From: JAJTFW01 sp046049215
GTDB lineage: Bacteria; Bacteroidota; Bacteroidia; AKYH767-A; OLB10
Direction of reading: 5' to 3'
DNA: 14,187 bases
NCBI GenBank assembly: GCA_046049215.1
Contig: JBJOER010000020.1
Span: 1-14,187 of the forward strand
Positions within the stretch are counted from its first letter, which is position 1. Every line of letters begins with the position of its first letter. Shown here piece by piece: positions 6,776 through 12,528 of the stretch. Position numbers and translations under genes: made by a program. Below the pieces are notes generated by a model. It was not told where the DNA came from and did not search any database. It saw nothing but the letters and a program-made list of their open reading frames with translations.

Positions 6776-8658
6776 GGCTTTACGATGCGGTTGTGAATCA
6801 TCGACGTCATGTATTGCTGGACGGCAGCTTTGAGATGAAGGGCTCCGTGTCTCTCTTCCAGGCCTTGGGAAAGCGGTTTCTTCAACAAGGTGTCCTCCAA
6901 GGTAAAACGACTGATTTTACCGTCTAGATCCAGTCTCCACAATTCATCGTCTCCGATCTTCTGCCAGCTTCCGTTTGAATAGCTGATCGACCAGCCCCTG
7001 CCGTTCTCGAATAAATTCCTGCCGAAGGACGAATAATCGCAGGGAATCTTCAACAAGTTCACAACCGATGGCAGAACGTCAGCCTGTTGAGCGGTTTCAG
7101 AATGAAGGATAGGTTGGAGCTTATTGGGCATGTAAAACAAAAGTGGAATGTGGAATCCACCCCGCGAGGAGGAAGTGTAGATGCTTCTTGAGGGGCCGCT
7201 ATGATCTGCGGTGATTACAAAAAGCGTGTTCTCGAACCAGGGTTTGGTACTGGCTAAATGAAAAAAATCACGCAATGCCAAGTCAGCATAGGCTATAGAA
7301 CGTTGAATTTTATCGAGTCCTATGGGAATCCTTTGTTCAAATTCAGCAGGAACCGGATAGGGATGATGCGACGATAAAGAGAAGAATGCAGTGTGGAATG
7401 GCGGTTTCCAGCGGTCGATTTCATCAACCATGAACCGGTAGAAAGCGTGGTCGTGAATTCCCCAATGACCGTCAAAGTCAGATGGATCACCACGGTATTC
7501 ATCTTTTCCGTAATAGCGTTCGTATCCGGCCAGCTTACTGAAATTGTCGAAGCCCATGGTGCCGTTTTGTCCCCCGTGAAAAAAACCGGTGGTGTAACCT
7601 TGTTTCGCCAGTATTGAAGCCAGGCTGTTGATACGGTTTACGTTGTAAGGCGATGAAATGAAGGCTTTGTCCATCCAAGCCGGGATGGAGGCCAACACGG
7701 CCGGAATTCCCTCGATGGATCGCTTGGCGTTAGCATGGGTGTTGGGCCAGCATCGGGAAGCGCGCATCAGCGAATCAAGGAATGGAGTGGTGACCGTCCC
7801 GGGTTGGTAAAAGCTGATGTAATCGTAAGAAAAGCTTTCGAGGATCAGTACCACCACATTCATCGGTTTGAATGCACTGTCTGTACTAACGGTGTGGTAA
7901 AGAGGTAAAAGCGAATTCGCTTGTTCCCCGGACATGAAATTCGGAGCTTCAATCCTGCTGTCGTCGATGGATTTCATCAAGGTGTAAGGTGTGTTCAGCA
8001 CCCAGGGGATGGCGTTCGCAGGAACGGTTCTTGCGGCAGCCTGAACCGAGAGTGGCTTGAGTTGGATTCCCCCGCGGAATCCAACCACGACAGCGACGAC
8101 AAATACGATCGATGCTCCGATCCGGACAGGCACACCGGGGAATTGCCCCTGCTTTTTATGCTGTCTAGAGCCAAGTTCGTTGAAGAATGCATTGGATCGC
8201 ATCAGAAAAATCACCATCCCGAACCAAAGCAGAAGCAAGTACCAGAAGTCGACCAGGTATGCCCCCAGGTTGGGCAGCAGGTCGTTCCCCGTCCCCACCA
8301 CAAAAAGCAGGTCGGCCGTACTGCGCTTAAGGGTGTAAGAATACCAACCGCAGTCGATCAGGTTGGTTAAAAGGGCGATGGAATTGACAACGACAAACAA
8401 AATTCCCCGGAAGGAGCGAATCATTTTCGATTCTGTCGATGCAGTCGGATAGGAGACCAACAGCAACCAGGGCATATTGAGGATGAAAATGGCGGTGAGG
8501 TCGAATCGCAAGGCTCCGGCCACCGCATCAAAACTGAATTCCGGCAAGGTGGCGGGGTTCATCATACTGAACACCACGCGGCAAACCATGAAAAGACCCA
8601 GAAGAGTGGCCATCCGGCCCAGAGTGATGAGGTAGGATCCGGTCAGGCGGCCTTGCAT
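6772..8658 (-). CDS. LTA synthase / phosphoglycerol transferase-like membrane sulfatase-fold enzyme (628 aa)
   Basis: About five transmembrane helices occupy residues 8-195 (near 14-32, 52-70, 84-103, 136-153 and 180-194). An alkaline-phosphatase/sulfatase-fold domain of the LtaS/OpgB type follows from about 265. Metal and catalytic positions are recognisable: E274 in VVLILESFSYD; the nucleophile, probably S314 in NAKRSIEGIPAVLAS (threonine in LtaS); H361 in GFFHGG; H431 in SSHHPYP; and D485-H486 in ITADHSG. Such enzymes move glycerol-1-phosphate from phosphatidylglycerol to teichoic acid or periplasmic glucans; others move phosphoethanolamine. The acceptor here is unknown. The start at 8658 is kept because an upstream-type helix begins soon after; M16 (8613) is an alternative. 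It is the first gene of the minus-strand block, downstream of the neighbouring lipoprotein's terminator. Confidence 0.83.
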   Translation of the reverse strand: MQGRLTGSYLITLGRMATLLGLFMVCRVVFSMMNPATLPEFSFDAVAGALRFDLTAIFILNMPWLLLVSYPTASTESKMIRSFRGILFVVVNSIALLTNLIDCGWYSYTLKRSTADLLFVVGTGNDLLPNLGAYLVDFWYLLLLWFGMVIFLMRSNAFFNELGSRQHKKQGQFPGVPVRIGASIVFVVAVVVGFRGGIQLKPLSVQAAARTVPANAIPWVLNTPYTLMKSIDDSRIEAPNFMSGEQANSLLPLYHTVSTDSAFKPMNVVVLILESFSYDYISFYQPGTVTTPFLDSLMRASRCWPNTHANAKRSIEGIPAVLASIPAWMDKAFISSPYNVNRINSLASILAKQGYTTGFFHGGQNGTMGFDNFSKLAGYERYYGKDEYRGDPSDFDGHWGIHDHAFYRFMVDEIDRWKPPFHTAFFSLSSHHPYPVPAEFEQRIPIGLDKIQRSIAYADLALRDFFHLASTKPWFENTLFVITADHSGPSRSIYTSSSRGGFHIPLLFYMPNKLQPILHSETAQQADVLPSVVNLLKIPCDYSSFGRNLFENGRGWSISYSNGSWQKIGDDELWRLDLDGKISRFTLEDTLLKKPLSQGLEERHGALHLKAAVQQYMTSMIHNRIVKP

Positions 8659-8691
8659 GGGGTAAAGGTAAGAAAGAGCGGGGGAGGTGAT

Positions 8692-8720
8692 AAAAAAGGC
8701 CGCACGAGGGCGGCCTTTTT
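8692..8720 (-). terminator. Strong intrinsic terminator of the DUF5011 lipoprotein gene
   Basis: AAAAAGGCCGC at 8693-8703 pairs perfectly with GCGGCCTTTTT at 8710-8720 around a 6-base loop. Read on the minus strand the GC-rich stem ends in a run of T. It lies 20 bp after the lipoprotein stop codon and before the phosphoglycerol-transferase-like gene, so it separates the two transcription units. The A/T flanks make it nearly symmetrical, so it could also stop plus-strand transcription. Confidence 0.85.
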
Positions 8721-8740
8721 AGATAGCTGAATTTGGGTGA

Positions 8741-9385
8741 TCAAGGAATGAAATAGGCTCTGCAAGTTGTTGTGGCAACGGGAACAGAAGAATTGTTCTT
8801 GTCTGTGTATTGAATTGCAAATGCGTTGCCGGTGTAAAGTCCGGTGCCTTGGAATTCGTGGTCTTCAGACGCACTTCCGATGTCCAATGCCGATTGATTG
8901 GGTAAGGTGATTGTTCCGGTTGCAGTGAAAGTGGCCGTGATATTCGAATTGCCGGAATAGTCGGCGAATTTGTTGAACCGAATGGTGGAACTATTTACCA
9001 TGGTAACCGTTTGTGGGTAGGTGTAAACAACAGCTGACGCTCCGGATCCACAGGTGTCGACCACATTGTATGTGCGGGGAACTGATGTTACGGTTCTGGT
9101 TTCACTACCGACGTTGCCTGCTTCGTCGGTTACGGTGTAATAGATGCTGATGGGATAATTGGCGTTGATCTCAGAGTTATCAACCTGAACATTCGCAGTC
9201 ACGTCGCCGTCTTCGCTGTCTTCAGCGGTATAACCGGCCTCGTTATAAGCTTCAAAGATGTCTAATTCAGTAGGGTTGTCGCCCAAAAGAGTGATTACAG
9301 GCGCATCGGTATCGTCTTTGCTGCAACCGGGTACGATAAAGAGTGACAAAGCGGCCAAGGAGGCCCAAAGGAGATTTTTTTTCAT
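8741..9385 (-). CDS. DUF5011-type Ig-like surface lipoprotein (214 aa)
   Basis: A lipoprotein signal peptide (MKKNLLWASLAALSLFIVPGC) places the lipidated cysteine at residue 21. It is followed by SKDDTD, which resembles the K-(D/E)2 lipoprotein export signal that sends Bacteroidota lipoproteins to the cell surface. Residues 27-103 form a DUF5011/HYR-like immunoglobulin fold: APVITLLGDNPTELDIFEAY, then the acidic EDSEDGDVT, then YYTVTDEAGNVG. The remaining 110 residues are serine/threonine-rich beta-strand sequence, with cysteines at 112 and 208 that could form a disulfide. No enzymatic motif is visible; binding or adhesion is a guess. It is monocistronic: a terminator follows and the next gene upstream is divergent. 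A TAATTTCG at 9411-9418 (minus strand) is a near-consensus -7 element. Confidence 0.82.
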   Translation of the reverse strand: MKKNLLWASLAALSLFIVPGCSKDDTDAPVITLLGDNPTELDIFEAYNEAGYTAEDSEDGDVTANVQVDNSEINANYPISIYYTVTDEAGNVGSETRTVTSVPRTYNVVDTCGSGASAVVYTYPQTVTMVNSSTIRFNKFADYSGNSNITATFTATGTITLPNQSALDIGSASEDHEFQGTGLYTGNAFAIQYTDKNNSSVPVATTTCRAYFIP

Positions 9386-9464
9386 GGTGGTGTTTCGTTG
9401 ATTTGAAAGGCGAAATTAGCAAGAATCGCATGGAAACTCCGATACCTGTTGCTTGTTTTTAACT

Positions 9465-9472
9465 TAATTTTG
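9465..9472 (+). promoter_or_regulatory. -7 promoter element for the small lipoprotein genes
   Basis: TAATTTTG matches the TAnnTTTG consensus exactly and lies 21 bp upstream of the ATG at 9494, giving a short leader. No well-spaced TTTG -33 element is visible; the TTG at 9449-9451 is too close (13-base gap). The call therefore rests on the -7 element and its position. Confidence 0.5.
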
Positions 9473-9493
9473 CCCAGCTCAAACATCAAAATC

Positions 9494-9862
9494 ATGAAAA
9501 ACACAGCTTATTTATTTGTTGCGGTATTGGTTGCTTCCCTGGTTGTTTCCTGCGGACCCAGTGCCGAAGAAAGACAAGCCGAAGAGAAACGAATTGCGGA
9601 TTCCGTTGCTGCTGCTACAGCGGCTGCTACAGCGGCTGCCATACAAGACAGCCTGATGAAGGCTCAGGAAGCGGAAATGGCTGCACAAAAGGCCATGGAA
9701 GATTCTCTACGCATGAAGGCCATGCAGGATTCCCTGGATGCCCTGAGTTCAAAACTGAAGAAAGCGACCGCTCCCAAGGTTGCCCCTAAAAAGTCTACTG
9801 AAGAGAAAAAGCAGGAGCAGCAAATCAAAGAAGTGAAAGACGCCACACGTGGTCGTGGTTGA
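9494..9862 (+). CDS. Small Ala/Glu/Lys-rich helical lipoprotein (122 aa)
   Basis: The signal peptide MKNTAYLFVAVLVASLVVSC gives a lipobox VVSC with the lipid cysteine at residue 20. The mature part is low in complexity. It is alanine-, glutamate-, lysine- and methionine-rich and almost surely helical, with DSV/DSL repeated at residues 37-39, 52-54, 70-72 and 79-81, suggesting a coiled-coil-like rod. The C-terminus from about 89 is basic (KKATAPKVAPKK, later DATRGRG) and could touch nucleic acid, peptidoglycan or acidic glycan. An in-frame 12-bp tandem repeat encodes AATA twice at residues 40-47. The start at 9494 is chosen over one 45 bases upstream because the signal peptide begins there. 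The family is not recognised. It resembles the next gene in design and may be its paralogue. Confidence 0.72.
   Translation: MKNTAYLFVAVLVASLVVSCGPSAEERQAEEKRIADSVAAATAAATAAAIQDSLMKAQEAEMAAQKAMEDSLRMKAMQDSLDALSSKLKKATAPKVAPKKSTEEKKQEQQIKEVKDATRGRG
9611..9634 (+). repeat. Two perfect 12-bp tandem repeats inside the lipoprotein gene
   Basis: GCTGCTACAGCG occurs twice in a row (9611-9622 and 9623-9634), followed by a partial third copy, GCTGCC. The unit is a multiple of three, so gain or loss would only change the length of the AATA helix stretch without a frameshift. Confidence 0.8.
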
Positions 9863-9882
9863 TTTCTTGATGAGATTAAACA

Positions 9883-9896
9883 AGCGCGACTGCGCT
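9883..9896 (+). other. Small hairpin between the two lipoprotein genes
   Basis: AGCGC at 9883-9887 and GCGCT at 9892-9896 form a perfect 5-bp stem with a GACT loop, in the 52-bp gap between the genes. Only a weak T-rich stretch (ATTCTTTAG) follows. It could be an mRNA processing or partial attenuation hairpin; the strong terminator lies after the second gene. Confidence 0.3.
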
Positions 9897-9914
9897 ATTC
9901 TTTAGAAAAAAACC

Positions 9915-10139
9915 ATGAACAAGTTAATAATCGCATCATTTCTTGGTTTACTTCTGCTTGCCTCTTGTGGCACCAGCCAGGAAGAGCAGGCTGCGAATGC
10001 AAAACGCGAAGAGGATTCCCTCGCTGCTGCTGAATCGGCTATGAAAGCTGCTGAAGAAGCCGCCCGCGTGAGTGCATTGGCGGACTCGGTCACCTTAACG
10101 ACAGTTAAGGATTCTTTGCAAGAAGCATCCTCGAAATAA
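9915..10139 (+). CDS. Small Ala/Glu-rich helical lipoprotein (74 aa)
   Basis: The signal peptide MNKLIIASFLGLLLLASC has lipobox LASC, with the lipid cysteine at residue 18. The 56-residue mature part is alanine- and glutamate-rich, helical, and contains DSL/DSV motifs (DSLAAAESAMKAAEEAAR, then ADSV and KDSL). This is the same style as the 122-residue lipoprotein 52 bp upstream (compare KREEDSLAAAE with EKRIADSVAAA). The shared arrangement suggests an old duplication with loss of the basic C-terminal tail. Its size and helical nature recall Lpp-type small lipoproteins, but no heptad register or C-terminal lysine motif is clear enough to claim that. A strong terminator follows 24 bp after the stop. 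The family is not recognised. Confidence 0.72.
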   Translation: MNKLIIASFLGLLLLASCGTSQEEQAANAKREEDSLAAAESAMKAAEEAARVSALADSVTLTTVKDSLQEASSK

Positions 10140-10163
10140 ATCCTAAAGAACGGCCTGCATAGT

Positions 10164-10193
10164 AAAAGCTGCCCCAAAAGGGGCGGCTTTTTT
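10164..10193 (+). terminator. Strong intrinsic terminator after the two lipoprotein genes
   Basis: AAAAGCTGCCCC at 10164-10175 pairs with GGGGCGGCTTTT at 10180-10191 (12 pairs, one of them G-U) around an AAAA loop, and the T run continues to 10193. It lies 24 bp after the stop of the 74-residue lipoprotein gene and ends that transcription unit. Confidence 0.9.
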
Positions 10194-10470
10194 AGTGTCC
10201 ACAAGAGACTGCCAACCTGGTTCGCGAGCTCCCTGTGTGCTACCCTTTCCAAAGTGTTATAATCATATACCGACCGATCTATCATGCGGTCGAAGAGGGT
10301 GCTTAGGCCCATGTAAACAAGTGGCTTGGGTATTTATTGAACATACACCTCGTGTCCGGCCTTTGGCACTTCCGCCCGGCACTTCATATTCACCATTTCG
10401 CTGTTAATTCCGGGGATGGGTGCGCCTCTCACCCCTTCGTTTTCCTATTTTTGCAGGGTAGAGCAGCATC
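10194..10470. other. 277-bp intergenic region without a recognisable gene
   Basis: No coding sequence or known RNA was recognised between the terminator and the BatA-like gene. It holds a perfect 6-bp inverted repeat, CGACCG (10271-10276) with CGGTCG (10287-10292), and the direct repeat GGCACTTC at 10365-10372 and 10378-10385 (13-base period). Its last 25 bases contain the predicted promoter of the next gene. The rest is unexplained. Confidence 0.5.
10446..10453 (+). promoter_or_regulatory. -7 promoter element of the BatA-like/dihydroorotase-like operon
   Basis: TATTTTTG matches TAnnTTTG exactly and ends 17 bp before the GTG start at 10471, giving a short leader of roughly 10 nt. No clear TTTG -33 element lies at the expected distance upstream. 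Confidence 0.5.
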
Positions 10471-12528
10471 GTGATTCAATTTATAGCACCAGGAGCCCTG
10501 TACGGACTCATCTTTCTGGCTGTCCCGGTCATCATTCACCTTTTCAATTTCCGGCGCTTCAAGAAAGTCCTTTTCACCAATGTTCGCTTTTTGAAGGAGC
10601 TTCAGGAGGAAACCACCAGGACCAGCCGACTTAAGCATTTGCTCATCCTTCTCAGTCGACTTCTGGCCGTGCTCTTCCTTGTGTTGGCTTTCGCTCAGCC
10701 CATCATCAATCGCTCTGAAAAGCAGGTTACCTCTTCGTCTGCTTTGGTAAGCATTTTTGTCGACAACTCTTTCAGCATGAACGCCGTTGGTCCGCAAGGC
10801 ACCCTGCTTGAAGTGGCCAAGAGTAAAGCAGGGGAGATTGCCCGGTCTTTTCCACAGTCTACCCGATTCCAATTGCTGAGCTCCGATTTCTCCGCTGTGC
10901 AACAACGTACAATCGACCGCGATGAGTTTTTGGAGGAGACTGCCAAGCTATCCCTTTCCCCATTCAGTCGAACCATTAACGAGGTGGTCCTTCGTCAAAA
11001 AGATGCCATGAGTCAGGCCGGTTTGACGGAGATGAACAGCTTCATCATCAGCGATTTTCAGGAAAGTGCCATGCAAGAGCCTTTGCAAGCCGACTCTTCT
11101 TTGGTGATCTCACTTGTGGCACTTCCCATGCAGGAAACCCCCAATGTGTTCATCGATTCCTGCTGGTTGGCAAGCCCGCTGGTGCAATTGAATGAGCCTG
11201 TTGAAGTGGAGGTGAAGGTGGTAAACGCCGGTTCAACCGATATCGAAAATGTTCCGCTCCGTTTGTCAATCAACGGCCGACAGAAAGCGGTGTCCGGCGT
11301 TACGTTGTCAGCCGGAGAAAGTACGGTGGTTCCGTTTAGCATGACTATTCAGGAGTCGGGATGGCAGGCTGCCCAAGTCCAGATCAACGATCATCCGGTT
11401 ACTTTTGACGATAGCTACTACTTCTCTTTTGAAGTCAAGGAAAAAGTGAATGTCCTGGTTGTGCATGAATCATCGCCTTTGCCCTATCCGGAAGCCGTGT
11501 TCCGTGATCCCGCCCGGTTCAACCTCCAGCGCTCCGATGTGCGTCGCGTTGATTTCTCTTTGCTCAAGGATCAGCATCTGATAGTACTCGAGGATATTTC
11601 TTCCTTGCCCAGTGGTTTTTCCGACGAGCTTCGTAAAACCATTGAAGGAGGAGGAACGGTGTGTCTTTTTCCCGACTCTGCCGGCATCGGCGGCCAACTC
11701 ACTTCTTTCCTTTCCGGAATCGGAGCTGACGCTATATCGGGTGTTCGTGAAGGTGAAGATCGCGTGGCTGATGTCGAATGGAATCATCCCCTCTTCGCAG
11801 ATGTATTCGATCGTTCCAAGATGGGCGACAATAACCTGGCTTTGCCGGGATTCAGAAAACTCTTCGATTGGCAAGGAGGCGCAGGTGGATCGGGTGAGGT
11901 GTTGATGAAAACCCGTGGTGGACAGCCCTTTCTCAGTGTTTTCAGCAAAGGCAAGGGGCAGCTGTTTGTGTTTTCTGTGCCCATGCGACCCGGGTTCAGT
12001 GAGTTGGCCCGTCATTCGGTATTTGCCCCGCTTTTGTATCGAATGGCGCTTTTGGGAGCCAGGCAGATGGATGCAGCCTATACGATCGGAACCTTCAAGC
12101 CGGTGATGTTGTACATTCCCGCTCCCACTGGTGATGAAACCATGAAACTAACCCTTCGTGGAAAAGACGAGGAGCTTATCCCCCGGGTACGTGTACTCTC
12201 CTCCGCTTTGGCGCTCGAAACCGGCGACCAGCTTCGCGATGCGGGTCACTATGATCTCAGTAGCGGCAATCAGCTAGTGGCCGTGCCGGCCTTCAATTAC
12301 GATCGTAAGGAGTCGGTGATGAGATTTCTCAATAAGGAAAAGCTGGACGATTGGTTGAGTGCTTCCAATGGTTTCCGCGCAACAATACTCGGCGACGAGA
12401 TCCCCAACCTTACGCGTATGCTGACGGTCATGAACCAGGGTACTCCGCTTTGGAAGTGGGCCGTGGTGCTCTGCCTGTTATTTTTGATTCTCGAAATCTG
12501 TCTCATTCGTTTCTGGAAAACCGCATGA
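10471..12528 (+). CDS. BatA-N-terminal-domain / VWA-like membrane protein (685 aa)
   Basis: The N-terminus has the double-transmembrane BatA domain: PGALYGLIFLAVPVIIHLFN at residues 7-26, basic FRRFKKVLFTNVRFLKEL at 27-44, and a second helix at about 57-76. A von Willebrand A-like domain begins at about 91 with an intact metal-site motif D98-N-S100-F-S102. Residues about 210-320 look like a CARDB/Ig-like domain (VEVEVKVVNAGSTDIENVPL). A Rossmann-like region follows from about 328, and a last transmembrane helix lies at about 662-680. It is thus longer than canonical BatA (about 330 residues) and belongs to a large BatA-N group of unknown function. The start is GTG, because no ATG precedes the conserved segment. 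Its stop overlaps the dihydroorotase-like start by 4 bases. Confidence 0.82.
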   Translation: MIQFIAPGALYGLIFLAVPVIIHLFNFRRFKKVLFTNVRFLKELQEETTRTSRLKHLLILLSRLLAVLFLVLAFAQPIINRSEKQVTSSSALVSIFVDNSFSMNAVGPQGTLLEVAKSKAGEIARSFPQSTRFQLLSSDFSAVQQRTIDRDEFLEETAKLSLSPFSRTINEVVLRQKDAMSQAGLTEMNSFIISDFQESAMQEPLQADSSLVISLVALPMQETPNVFIDSCWLASPLVQLNEPVEVEVKVVNAGSTDIENVPLRLSINGRQKAVSGVTLSAGESTVVPFSMTIQESGWQAAQVQINDHPVTFDDSYYFSFEVKEKVNVLVVHESSPLPYPEAVFRDPARFNLQRSDVRRVDFSLLKDQHLIVLEDISSLPSGFSDELRKTIEGGGTVCLFPDSAGIGGQLTSFLSGIGADAISGVREGEDRVADVEWNHPLFADVFDRSKMGDNNLALPGFRKLFDWQGGAGGSGEVLMKTRGGQPFLSVFSKGKGQLFVFSVPMRPGFSELARHSVFAPLLYRMALLGARQMDAAYTIGTFKPVMLYIPAPTGDETMKLTLRGKDEELIPRVRVLSSALALETGDQLRDAGHYDLSSGNQLVAVPAFNYDRKESVMRFLNKEKLDDWLSASNGFRATILGDEIPNLTRMLTVMNQGTPLWKWAVVLCLLFLILEICLIRFWKTA

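Noticed and set aside
10262..10267. TATAAT box resembling an enterobacterial -10 element
   Set aside because: Bacteroidota primary sigma factors use TAnnTTTG; no matching -35 or gene follows at a sensible distance.
9902..10312. Minus-strand open reading frame of 136 aa across the second small lipoprotein
   Set aside because: It runs through a strong plus-strand terminator and antisense to a lipoprotein gene with a good signal peptide; the sequence shows no family pattern.
12351..12524. Extended N-terminus for the dihydroorotase homologue
   Set aside because: The extension lies in another frame inside the BatA-like gene and has no homology pattern; the family sequence starts at the ATG at 12525.
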